DNA of 64,000 bases, taken from the NCBI RefSeq assembly GCF_014898055.3, contig NW_023601322.1, positions 75,296,740-75,360,739 of the forward strand. Reading direction: 5' to 3'. Under the pieces are notes generated by a model that saw nothing but the letters and a program-made list of their open reading frames with translations, was not told where the DNA came from and did not search any database. Of the stretch, positions 24,995-35,015 are shown piece after piece (positions within the stretch are counted from its first letter, which is position 1; each line of letters begins with the position of its first letter). This DNA comes from Talpa occidentalis (taxonomy: Eukaryota; Chordata; Mammalia; Eulipotyphla; Talpidae). The position numbers and the translations under genes were made by a program.

Positions 24995-25327
24995 TGTTTT
25001 TTTTTTTTTTAAAGGGATTTTCTTTTTTTTTTTTTATAAAGAGGCATGTGTTTTTTGTTATTTATTTATCTATCTATCTATCTATTTATTTATTTATTTA
25101 TTTATGCAAGCACTGGGTACAGTCAGAAGCGCGGGAGGGTGAGAGAATTCACCAGAGCCAGAGCAGGGAGCAGAGCAGGCAGAAGGACCGAAGTACACTG
25201 CTGAGGGAAGCAGCGGGCGGCAGGAGAGGTCTGTGCGCCATGTGGGACCCTCCTCCGGTGGCGGCCGGGGAGCAGCCAGGGATTGAACCGCCCCCAGCGC
25301 TCAACAGCTGCGCCACCCGGGAGGCCC
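24995..25327 (-). repeat. tRNA-type SINE, younger subfamily, with expanded tail and target duplication
   Basis: Minus-strand copy flanked by AAAGTGTTGGAAGT. The tail region contains a complement of the ACATGCCTCTTTA extension, a (TATC)n run and a (TTTA)n run at about 25063-25105, and two T-runs. The body has lost part of the box B segment (a deletion near 25285). Confidence 0.9.
25063..25105. repeat. TATC/TTTA microsatellite
   Basis: Short tetranucleotide array grown from the SINE tail: about four TATC units followed by about five TTTA units. Confidence 0.85.
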
Positions 25328-26372
25328 TAAAGTGTTGGAAGTTTACTTGGACTTACTAACCTCAAAAATCTTGGTGGCACTGTTCAGTTTTTCAGCTCAT
25401 CATCCCCCTTCCCTGAAATCAGCAGATGCCGCTATAGCCAAGCAGTAGGAAATACTAAATATTACCCAGATCTTCATTCTATTCTTCTAGAGTTTTCACT
25501 GCTTCGTTAGTTTTTTGATTACTTTGGTTTTTTTTTATATATTTTTGTGAAACTTTTTAAATTGTTCTTGTCAGGAGGATGGTTCTAATTATCTTACTGC
25601 CTCTCTTTTTTATCACTCATTTTACCTAAGAAAACATTATAGACTCAAAAATGTACTTGTCTAACATGTTAACTTCAGAATGTGTTTAACTTTCAAGTAT
25701 TTTTGGTGATCATTTCCTTTTAAACTCAGACTGAGTCGCTGAACAATTCATATGTTCAATGTACAGATGCTGTATACTATGAGGGAAACCATCCCTGTGC
25801 TCCAGACCCATGTGACTCTTAAACTTGGTTTCAGGGACTTGGCATTCCACAAAGTCACCTCAAGGGGTACAATAGGAGATAGATGTGGTCACACTATTAA
25901 AAAAGACAGTTGTTAAAGAAGAAAATAGTACAGTAGATAGATTGCACTTTTAACATATAATTTTTTACCTGGTGGCTTGAATTGGGTAAACCAATAAATA
26001 AATGGACTAAGTCTGGTTTCATGCCTGCTCTCTTCAAAGAAAATAGACTATTTTGAGAGTTGAATTTTTACTCTAAGAAATGTAGATTTTTTTTTCTATG
26101 TAACGAACAAAAGCAAATATTGTAAAGTTCCAAACAAGCAAATATGTATTGATGTTCAAAGCCACCCACCTCTTAATTATTGTCATTGGGAGAAAGAGTC
26201 CTAGTTATTTAATCCTCCACCCAGATCCTCCCCTCTTTTCTTCACAAGAAGCCAGAAATACTGGTTTTCATGGAATATCTTCCATTTCTCTTCCAACTCA
26301 TTTGACAATTTTTATCTAGGTTTTTTTTTTTGTTTGTTTCTTTTTTTTTTTTTTTTTTTAAGTAATATAAAG

Positions 26373-26436
26373 CAAAGAAAACTTACTGGGTTAACTCAAA
26401 GGTCAAAGAAAACTTAACTGGGTTAAGCTCAAAGGT
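26373..26436. repeat. Two-unit tandem duplication
   Basis: CAAAGAAAACTTACTGGG... (31 nt, 26373-26403) is followed directly by the same unit with two single-base insertions (33 nt, 26404-26436). Both end AAAGGT. Confidence 0.9.
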
Positions 26437-26804
26437 CACCCTTTGTAACCAAATGATTAAAACCTAAGTTTTTGAAGTAGTATACCCTTCTCCCCATAAG
26501 AGTAGATGCAGATACCTGCCTGAGAATGGATCCAGCATCTGGATAGTTAGATTTGAGGAGCTGTGCCTTTTATAGATGTACTTATAATGAAATTGGTTTT
26601 ACACAGTTTCTCACTTATATTCATAATCATTATCCCTGTGTGAACAGAATTCCTCCTGGTAGTTCTTTCCCTAGGATCAATGTTGAATCATCTATGAGTT
26701 TATCAGTTCTTAAAAATAAAAGTGATAATTTAATTAAGGAAGGCTCTGATATGCCTTCCAAGAATAACAATTCGGAAAATTTTTAAATTACTTTTATTCT
26801 GTAG

Positions 26805-26928
26805 GAAATGACTCCAAAGTAGATGGCTTAGTAAATTTTGAGAAGTTACGAATGATTGCCAAGGAAATCCGTCAAGTTATTCGAATGACTTCTGCTAACA
26901 TGGATCCAGCTATGATGTTCCGACAGAG
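26805..26928 (+). CDS. RAPGEF6: RAPGEF6 exon: C-terminal end of RasGEF domain
   Basis: A 124-bp exon with 40 full codons: [20 protein letters not shown] then [20 protein letters not shown], closing the CDC25 domain. In RasGEF proteins '[11 protein letters not shown]' is the last conserved block, packing against the helical hairpin region. The acceptor is ttctgtag/GA and the donor CAGAG/GTATGG. The split codon AG| can be completed either by the microexon at 29124 or directly by the exon at 32809; both start with G and keep the frame. Confidence 0.95.
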
Positions 26929-27004
26929 GTATGGTAGTGAAGTGAGCAAAAGTGTTGAGTGGCGTCGAGGGTGATGTAATTAATTTGTTTTATCATTCAC
27001 TAGC

Positions 27005-27170
27005 CATCCATTTGTTATGCACTTTTCTAAGTGTTTTACACAAGTCAGTCTCAAGAAATTGTTTATTACAATAATCCTTAAAGGTGTATAGTTTTGGCCT
27101 GCCTTCTCCATATGAAGAAACTAAAGCTCAGAGCAGTTAGAATGTGATCCTGGGATTATACAATATGCTG
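27005..27170 (-). repeat. MIR relic
   Basis: Complement of MIR: 'gttatgcacttttctaagtg', 'ttttacacaagtcagtctca', 'gaagaaactaaagctcagag'. Diverged. Confidence 0.6.
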
Positions 27171-28472
27171 ACGTTTAAGCTCTGGTTTTTTTGTTTTTGG
27201 TTTTTTGGGGGTTTTTTTGAGTGCATGGATGGTTATATAATGTTATTTAAAATATCAGCTAACTTAAGAGAAATTTGCTGGTTTTTAGTCCAGTTCCACA
27301 GAGGACAAGCGTTCTCATTTGCTTTCTAATTTAAAGTTTGTTTTTGATCAATGTTTTCAGAGTTGTATTTCTATTTAATTCATACTTCATTCATCTGAAA
27401 TATATCACTGTTTCCCAAGTCACAGTACTACAGTATGTGTTTTAACAGAATTTAGAAAGAAATTTAATCATGTGCCTTCTTTAATAAAAATAGAAATATT
27501 GTGTCCCCTATTAACCTGATCTTCTAAGAATGCTTTTTAAAATTCATTTTATTGTAATTTTTACAAAGGCTTTCTCAATGATATAAAACTTGAAAAAAGG
27601 TATGCTGTCAACCTGTTCCAGTGATTTTTATAATTTTCAGGGAAAATAGATATTAGGCATTTTAATTGTTAGTCTGAGTTTCCTCTGTGCCTTTGTTTTT
27701 ATTTGTTTTGTTTAAATCACTGTCAGTAATCCTAGTTTATGTAAGTAGTTGGTCTGATGGTTTCTCTAGTTTAGAGATCCTCAAAAATAGGGAGGAAGTG
27801 TCATATTGCTTCCTCCTTACCTACCCCAGTTCTGTCCCTGAGCATCCCTGCATGTAATGAGAGATGTCATTGGTCAACCATGTGGAAGCAGAAAACACAA
27901 GGAACTGGGGACCAAAGCACATCAGTGAAGGGTTTAGTTTTTGTTTTTGTTTTTGTTTCTGTTTCATGTCCTTGTACAGTGGCCCCACCATTCCCTGTCT
28001 CCTTACATCGATCTCCATTTATTGGCATACTGTCACTCTGGTTCCTGAGATATAATGAATTTGTGGCCCTGCCAGACCATTTAGTAATATGCTAAGTACC
28101 ATCAGTGCTTCCAGAATGAGTAAAGGAGGAAAATATTGACGAGGAAATTAATAACTTGACTTCTTGGAAATGCCCTGATTGAGTAGAATTGCAGTACAGA
28201 GGAAATGAAAACATTTCTAATTAAATTGGACTGAAACTTGCCTGGTCAGTTTTGTTTGTCCACCAATACTGAAATATACTATCCATTTTGGTGGTATATA
28301 TCCTTTTTGTGTACAAAATAACTTTTTATTTGTACAGTAATCAGTTTGCTGACTGCAAAATAGATTCATGGACCTCCTACCACTGGAGCTCAGTGGATAC
28401 AAGTGCAGGCTCACTGAGGCCAGCCAGGGCATGGGGGAAGGAGGTGCACACAAAAAGCAAAGGAATGTAATT

Positions 28473-28553
28473 TTAACCCTTTGCGCTCCGAACCATTCTG
28501 GACATTGTCTACCAATGTCCCCTGAGAGGGGACAGCGGAGTGCAAAGGGTTAA
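28473..28553. mobile_element. piggyBac-type MITE, 81 bp, deletion relative of the 6.9-kb element
   Basis: TTAACCCTTTGCGCTCCG at the left and its near-perfect inverted partner (CGGAGTGCAAAGGGTTAA) at the right, with TTAA at both edges. It has one palindrome TGTCCCCTGAGAGGGGACA at 28516-28534. Read in reverse complement, its first ~40 nt and last ~20 nt match the element at 6920-7146, so it is the same family, inverted, with a large internal deletion. Confidence 0.88.
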
Positions 28554-29123
28554 AACTGAATATTCAATACAATTATGGTATATTATAAAAATTTTTTATA
28601 TGTTTTTACTTTTAAGTTGGATTTGCTGGTCAAATTTTTTTGTAAAATACATTGTTGGAAATTTCTACACTTAAAAATGAAATTATAAATCCTTAAGTTC
28701 CTCACAATTTCATCCTGTCACTTAAATATGTGGCTTAAAAATCCTTTTAAAAAATATTGAAAAGTTCTATTTCTTCAAGGTTTCCTTCTCAAAAAACTGA
28801 ATTCAAATTTATAGTTAAATAAATTACTTAAGCTTTCTTAACAGAAGTCTCTAGATGAATTAGGTGCTAAAAATGTAAGTTTTGTAAAACCATACTGTAT
28901 TTTTTAAAATATCGTGAGGTTTCTTGACTTTCAATACATGCCCTAACTCATTTTACCCCTTGCATTCCATTAAAATCATTTTACTGTTAAGCAACAATTT
29001 TTTTATGTAAAAGTTTTCTGTTCTATTCTGTCTCCATAATTTCTCAGACCCTCAACTCTTGTCTTTTTTTCTGTGCTTTTCTTTTCAAATACATGCTTCA
29101 ATGTTTGTGGCTCTTGCTTACAG

Positions 29124-29147
29124 GAAGAAGAGGTGGCGGAGTCTGGG
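29124..29147 (+). CDS. RAPGEF6: RAPGEF6 24-nt microexon (alternative)
   Basis: The 24 nt from GAAGAAGAGG to AGTCTGGG sit between ...ttgcttacag and GTAAGT, both strong sites. Inclusion adds exactly eight residues: ...FRQ-RKKRWRSLG-SLSQGS instead of ...FRQRSLSQGS. The paralogue RAPGEF2 has, as I remember it, a very similar RKKKWRSLGSLSQGS at the same place, which supports this as a true conserved exon. It adds a strongly basic patch plus Trp just after the catalytic domain. Its length divisible by three, small size and TGC-rich upstream tract are typical of neural microexons; tissue use is inferred. Confidence 0.88.
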
Positions 29148-29369
29148 GTAAGTGTAGAGATGAATGCAACTGGAATGAAGGTTGTGCAACTCTTAACATA
29201 TACTGCATCCTTTTCATTAATGCACGCACATAAGATAGCATGTGTTCTATTAACCCTGTCAACCTACATTCCTGACAATTTACTTTTGCTAACAAGGTTA
29301 AAGTAGTGATAGCACATTTACTTTTCCAATTGATGTCCTGTAAGTCCCTTTTAGATTTTATTTCAGCAG

Positions 29370-29530
29370 GTCAGTTAAATGATGATGATAACAAATATTT
29401 CTTGTGCACTTGCCATATGCTCTGCACAGTTTTAAACACCTTATGAATATTCTGATTCCCCAAGCCACCCCCATAAGATACTATTATTCCCATGGTACAG
29501 ATGGGGAAGATGGAGTTGTCCAAATTCTGA
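29370..29530 (-). repeat. MIR relic
   Basis: Complement of MIR: 'gccatatgctctgcacagtt', 'aaacaccttatgaatattct', 'gatactattattcccatggt', 'acagatggggaagatggag'. Confidence 0.75.
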
Positions 29531-30660
29531 TTGTTGACTAAAGATGTAAGCAAACATAGGTAACTGTGTGTATATAAAAGTGGATGAAAGATTTCTTTAT
29601 AAGTTGCATCTTCCATCACTTTTCCCAAAAGTGACAGCCTTTACCCAAACAACACTATATAACCACATTAGTAAATAATTGAAAGAGGAGGTGATGTTAA
29701 TTCCTCAGATCCACTAATACAATGAGACCCATAGCATTGCTTGAATTTTATTTTAGATTCCTACCATTTTAAATCCAAATCCCTTATCTCTTTTAGAACT
29801 GTAATAGAACCAGAAACTGCCGCCTTTGTTATTTATGTTCAGACTTCTGCTTTTATATAACCAGATCATTGTTTAGAAGCATAGAATGTTTAGGATCTTA
29901 CAAATCATCTATGTAGTCCTTTCATTTTTAGATTAAGAATTAAGAAAGAGATGGTTTTATAAATGAAGGGACTGTATAAAAACAATTTTGTTATTTTAAT
30001 ACTAGTGAATCATGAAGTTAGATGTTCTTATTATGTGTAAGATTTTTTTGTGAGCCACTTATTTTAACGAGTCTTACTTGTGGTCTTGTTTTTTGTTGAC
30101 ACTTGGTGACCTTGAATTTCCTTCTTTCTTCCACCCTTCTCTCTGTGTTTCTTGTGTGTTTATTTCTTTATTATATATTTATGTCTTAGTCTTTTTTGGT
30201 GGTTCTCACTGAAAATAAAAATTGACTCCTGGCATTGCAATTATGCAAAACAGTACTTGGAGAGTATATCTTAGTGGGAATTTTTAGATATTTGAATGAC
30301 TTTTTTAACACATTAGGGTTGCCTTACAGACTGCTGGGTATTCTCATTTTTACATCAGACTGTTTTCTGCTTTGGAAGTAGCCTAGAGATACCTTATTGT
30401 CATTTATCACAGTGCTTGTATTTATTAATTAAATGCAATTATCTAATAATTGGTGAAAATAAATCTTCTAATCTAAAATTATTAGAAGCTTGTGTCCTAG
30501 ATTTGTGGGCATCTCTTTTGTATCAACTAAGATATATTTATTTTAAAATTTGCTCCTAAATGTTGGGATGACTTTACCACATAGCTTTCACTCTAACACA
30601 TCATTAATTGTTGGACACATTTTTATTTTATGCACCACTAAGAAAAACCACTACAGTCCA

Positions 30661-30960
30661 TTTTTTTTTTTAATAGAGGCATGTTTTATTTATTTGTTTG
30701 TTTGTTTTGTTTATACATGACTGGGTACAGTCAGAAGCACAGGAGGGTGAGAGAATTCACCAGAGCCAGAGCGGGGAGCAGAGCAGGCAGAAGGACCGAA
30801 GTACACTGCTGAGGGGAGCAGCAGGCGGCAGGAGAGGTCTGCGCGCCATGTGGGACCCTCCTCCGGTGGCCGGGGAGCAGCCGGGGATTGAACCGGCGCC
30901 GCAGAGGCCATGGGCAGCTTCGCAACCCAGCACTCAACCACTGCGCCACCGGGGAGGCCC
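30661..30960 (-). repeat. tRNA-type SINE, younger subfamily
   Basis: Minus-strand copy whose tail carries the complement of the 3' extension (taatagaggcatgttttatt) and whose head ends '...accggggaggccc'. Flanking CCATTTTT may be the duplicated target. Confidence 0.9.
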
Positions 30961-31397
30961 CCATTTTTATCATTGAGAAAGTTTACTTTATACTTACTAA
31001 AAGAACTCTTACTTAAACTTCAGTGTGATGATTAGGTATAATTCATAACACCCTTGTGTGTTCACAGTAAGTACAGCAAATTGAGTTAGGTATTTGTAAA
31101 AATCTTCATGTTGAGAATGAGGGTTTACACACATACACACACACACTCTATTGGTTTTGTTCCATCAAATATATTGATAATGCAAGTTTTCTGAAAACAA
31201 GTCATAGGAAGAGTAAAAATTGCTGGTACTAGGCCCTTAAACTGATTTTGCAAAAATTTAAAGCTAGCTTCCTTTTGACACCTCCTTTGTGAATGTAGAG
31301 CTTTGGGAGTGCAATTTTTCCTTGTAATCATTTCGCTCCTGGAAGTTCAGCGAGTAATTTACTAATATTAGATTTTGTTCTCATCCATTCTGCAAGA

Positions 31398-31664
31398 TTT
31401 TTTTTTTTGAAGACTTATTTATACAAGAACTGGGGTACAGGTGAGAGGCACGGGAGGGTGAGAGAATTCACCAAAGGCAGAGCGGGGAGCAGAACAGGGA
31501 GATGGGCCGAAGACACTGCTGAGGGGAGCAGCAGGCGAGGCAGGAGAGGTCTGCCGTGCCATGTGGGTTTCTCCTTGGTGGGCCGGGAATTGAACACATG
31601 CTGCAGAGGCTGCGGATAGCCTCACAGCGTGGCGCTCAACCCACTGTGCCACCAGGGAGACCCC
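31398..31664 (-). repeat. tRNA-type SINE, intermediate subfamily
   Basis: Minus-strand copy with a short tail (gaagacttatttatacaaga) and head complement 'caccagggagacccc'. ATTCTGCAAGA / ATTCTGCCAGA flank it as an almost intact target duplication. Confidence 0.9.
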
Positions 31665-31939
31665 ATTCTGCCAGATATAAAGTGTTACCTTGACAGCCAT
31701 CTCACAGTTTCATCTGATCAGTAGTATTTGCAAGTTGCCATTGAATGTAAGACTCGTCCTATTTCAAAGTTCTTAAAATTGTGAAAGAAAAAAAAATAGA
31801 ACATTTTACAATTTGATTTCACTTGATTTACAGTGTAAACTGTGTTCATGAGCACTGAACAACAAATGGTTATGAATGTGTTATTGTGTATTTAGAATAT
31901 TTGTGTGTAAATATGAGGCCAATTTCGAAAACTCATACC

Positions 31940-32530
31940 TTTATTATTTTAGAAAGGCAAATACAATAAAAAATTATAAAAGAACCTCGTGTTTGCTAGC
32001 CTTGTTAGAAAGATCAAATAGCATTGTATTTTCCTTTCTCCATTGGTTCTAGATGTTGTCATTGTAGAAGAAAGTTTGTCAAAAAGAGTAGAGTTATGTG
32101 AACTTGTATCTTGCATTGCCGTTCCACCACATTCAGAGACATTGCAGTAGAAAGGTCCCAAATCCTGAGACCTAGAATGAACTTTTTTGCCTATCCATTC
32201 TTACACGAGTGAAGCATTGAGTAGCTTTTTACTGCATTGCCAAACTCTTGACTATATTGAGTTGAATACAGATGCTCTTATTTTTCCCATTGAGTGTTCT
32301 CTTTGAATATTGGCCCACTGATGACTAATAAAATTAGCTTGCTCAGAGTGGACCTGCTATAGACTGCAGTAGTGGTGGCAATAGGCAGTACCAATAAACA
32401 AAGCTGTTCTAGAAATTCCCTTGATGAAGAACCCTGGTGCAGAAATCTGGCTGAGGCTAGACTTGTCGCAGCCCAGGTTCTTGCCATATCTTCAGAATGT
32501 GGGTGGCTGCCATGGCCGGAAGAATGCTTT
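31940..32530 (-). pseudogene. Possible old retrocopy (unidentified)
   Basis: On the minus strand a GC-richer start, 'tcttccggccatggcagcca', is followed by short interrupted frames and a trailing AATAAA-like motif near 31950. This resembles a 5' UTR/start codon followed by a decayed transcript copy. No poly(A) tract or target duplication is visible, and I do not recognise the protein. Ordinary intron sequence is equally possible. Confidence 0.2.
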
Positions 32531-32808
32531 CACTTCTCATAGGTGTGCCTTGGGTTTCATAGGCGCAAAAACAATTCTGATTTCATGGCTCGGGGGAATT
32601 ATTATCTTTTTCTTTTGAATTCTGTACTTTATCAAATCTTAGAACATTGCCATACCTGCCATATTACTTTGCATTAATGCTCTTCATCTTTTAACCCATT
32701 TGCATCAGCATGCAATAGCATTAACAGAACAAAATTATTTTAATCTTTGATCTGCCACGTTTATTCTTACCTTTGCAGCAGCTAACTGTGATTTCCATCT
32801 TCTCACAG

Positions 32809-33029
32809 GTCATTGAGTCAAGGCAGCACAAACTCAAACATGCTAGATGTTCAGGGAGGTGCTCACAAAAAAAGGGCACGCCGTAGCTCCCTGCTGAATG
32901 CCAAGAAGCTGTACGAGGATGCCCAAATGGCAAGGAAGGTGAAGCAGTATCTCTCTAGTCTGGATGTAGAGACAGATGAGGAGAAGTTCCAGATGATGTC
33001 ATTGCAGTGGGAACCTGCATATGGTACCT
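32809..33029 (+). CDS. RAPGEF6: RAPGEF6 exon: basic helical region after the RasGEF domain
   Basis: A 221-bp exon with 73 full codons, [20 protein letters not shown] through [13 protein letters not shown]. It contains the basic cluster KKRARRSS, with an RRSS site fitting the basophilic kinase pattern, then a helical stretch [20 protein letters not shown]. The family keeps this region closely, so it probably packs on or regulates the catalytic domain; that role is inferred. The acceptor is ctcacag/G and the donor ACCT/GTGAGT. The preceding split codon is AG|G (Arg) when the microexon is skipped and GG|G (Gly) when it is used. Confidence 0.95.
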
Positions 33030-33247
33030 GTGAGTACATGTTTTCACTATGTAATGTTAACAGCGAAACAGACATTTATTTCTCTAATTATGCTGAAAAA
33101 TCAAGAAAATGAACTTGCAGTCATGAAAGATTACTCACGTAGCCCAAACATCATGTGATTCTGTTACTAAGATACTAAATCCCATCGATTCCTGGTGATT
33201 ATTATGCAAGATACAGGGGAAGAAAGTTTTATTTAAAAGCATTATAA

Positions 33248-33506
33248 GGGCCTCCCTGTTGGCACAGGCAGTTGAGCACAGCACTGTGAAGCTGTCCGTA
33301 GCCTCTGCAGTGCCGGTTCAATCCCCAACGGCCACAGAGCAACCCACATGGCACGGAAGACCTCTCCTGCCTCACCCGCTGCTCCCCTCAGCAATGTATT
33401 TCAGTCAGTCTGCCTGTTCTGTTCCCCACTCTGGTGAATCCTCTTACCCTCCTGCACATCTGGCCTGTACCCCGATTCTTATATAAATTTTTTTTAAAAA
33501 AATTTA
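33248..33506 (+). repeat. tRNA-type SINE, intermediate subfamily, with target duplication
   Basis: Head gggcctccctgttggcacag with the same gcaggcag-type insertion as the copy at 11,041. The flanking repeat AAAAGCATTATAA is perfect. Confidence 0.9.
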
Positions 33507-33776
33507 AAAAGCATTATAAATTCTTCGTGTGAAGATTCTTCGTGTAATATTAGATAGTAGTCCTTTTATTTGAGAACATGTCATTGCTAAATGAAGAGTA
33601 TTACTAAAATTTTTACCTTATTTCATTTCACAGATAATAACTTTTACCAACTAGTAAATCCAGGAAGTATAATTCAATTTAATTAATTACAACACTGTTT
33701 TAGGTATCCATAAGCTAAAACAAGAAAAATAAGACACATTCTGATATTGTTAATATGTTGAAAATATGTACATGAG

Positions 33777-34086
33777 GGCCTCCCCGGTGGCACACGGTTG
33801 AGCACTATGTTGTGTAGCTGTCTGCAGCCTCTGCAGTGCGGTTTCGATTCCCAACCATCCAGGGAGATGCCCACATGGTGCAGCAGACCTCTCCTGTCTC
33901 GCCCTCTGCTCACCTCAGCAGTGCCTTCGGTCCATCTGCCTGTTCTGCTCCCCTCTCTGTCTCTGGTGAATTCTCTCACCCTCCCACGCCTCTGACTCTT
34001 CCCTAGTTCTTGTACAAATAAATCTTTTTTTAAAAAGTGCATGCTTCATCAGAGTGCATGCAAAATCACATGTTTAAAAAAAAAAA
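33777..34086 (+). repeat. tRNA-type SINE with private 3' extension, target duplication intact
   Basis: The SINE runs to its normal aaataaatctttttttaaaa tail at about 34035. It then continues for about 40 nt of unrelated sequence (gtgcatgcttcatcagagtg...) and a second A-run before the target duplication. The 17-bp repeat GAAAATATGTACATGAG lies at 33760-33776 and 34087-34103. The extension is inside the duplication, so it arrived with the element. Confidence 0.92.
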
Positions 34087-34244
34087 GAAAATATGTACAT
34101 GAGAACTTATTCTCAGTGTTTTTTTGTTGTTTTTTTTTAATTCAGTACAAAGTGCATATGTCTCTGGATAAGGGATTCGTGAGTTGGAAAAACAAATCAA
34201 AAATGGTAAAATAAACTGTTGTAACACCACCAACAAAAGAAATA

Positions 34245-34533
34245 GGGCCTCCCCGGTGGCGCAGTGGTTGAGCGCTGGGTTGCGAAGCTGCCCGCAGCCT
34301 CTGCAGCGCTGGTTCGATCCCCAGCTGCTCCCCGGCCGCTGGAGGAGGGTCCCACATGGCGCGCAGACCTCTCCTGCCGCCCGCTGCTCCCCTCAGCAGT
34401 GTACTTCGGTCCTTCTGCCTACTCTGCTCCCCGCCTCCTGCTCTGGTGAATTCTCTCACCCTCCTGCGCTTCTGACTGTATCCAGTGCTTGTATAAACAA
34501 ATAAAAATAAATCTTTAAAAAAAAAAAAAAAGA
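34245..34533 (+). repeat. tRNA-type SINE, younger subfamily
   Basis: Full-length, GC-rich copy with head GGGCCTCCCCGGTGGCGCAG and a clean A-tail. It is very close to the apparent consensus. I could not define the target duplication firmly. Confidence 0.92.
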
Positions 34534-34904
34534 ATGTCAACAAAGTAGACAAGAGAAAGTGGAAACATAGCCAAATACTATTTTTGAAAAATTCAGATAG
34601 GCTAATGAATTTTAAAATATAGGGTAATGAGGCATTCAGGGTCAAATGAAGTAAATGTTATAAAAAAGTATCTTGAACACTTCTGCCTGTAGGGATAGCA
34701 ATGGAGTGTGATGGAAAAAAATCTACTGAAGTAAAGAGGCAGATTTTCTCATTACCATTTGAAACAAGTTGTCTTCATTCTAGGTCTCTGTTTTCACAAA
34801 TGTAAAACTTGAACAAGGTTTGGGGAGTGTGTATTATTTCTGTGATTCTTTTTAGTCAGACCTATTAAATTAGGAAGGCAAAATCAAATAGTAAAACTAA
34901 CAGT

Positions 34905-35015
34905 TCTTGAGAGTTCTCTCTCTGCCAGCAATCATACTAAGCATTTTATAGAGATTGCCATTTACTCTTCACAGCAACTTGTGAGGTGTCCAGTATTAGA
35001 ATTGTATTTCAGTGA
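34905..35015 (-). repeat. MIR relic
   Basis: Short complement-strand MIR core: 'atactaagcattttatagag', 'ccatttactcttcacagcaa', 'cttgtgaggtgtccagtatt'. Confidence 0.6.

Larger units (their letters stand above)
19568..26804 (+). other. RAPGEF6: Intron, 7.2 kb, repeat-dense
   Basis: It runs from GTATTT to ...ttattctgtag. Most of it is L1 on the minus strand (19.8-21.6 and 22.3-23.7 kb) split by SINEs at 19936, 20365, 21006, 21653, 23722 and 24995. The region 24.0-24.95 kb resembles a degraded L1-type sequence. The stretch 25.33-26.37 kb shows nothing I recognise, and 26373-26436 is a short tandem duplication. Confidence 0.85.
26929..29123 (+). other. RAPGEF6: Intron upstream of the microexon, 2.2 kb
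   Basis: It contains a MIR relic near 27.0-27.17 kb, a short (TTTTTG)n run near 27935-27960 and the 81-bp MITE at 28473. The last 60 nt before the microexon are pyrimidine-rich with repeated TGC, ending ttgcttacag. Confidence 0.85.
29148..32808 (+). other. RAPGEF6: Intron downstream of the microexon, 3.7 kb
   Basis: It ends ...atcttctcacag. It contains a MIR relic (29370-29530), SINEs at 30661 and 31398, a short CA run near 31130, and a stretch at about 31940-32530 that might be an old retrocopy. No other recognised element is seen. Confidence 0.85.

Noticed and set aside
25063..25105. Tetranucleotide array as a CRISPR-like or satellite array
   Set aside because: It is a simple microsatellite grown from a SINE tail.
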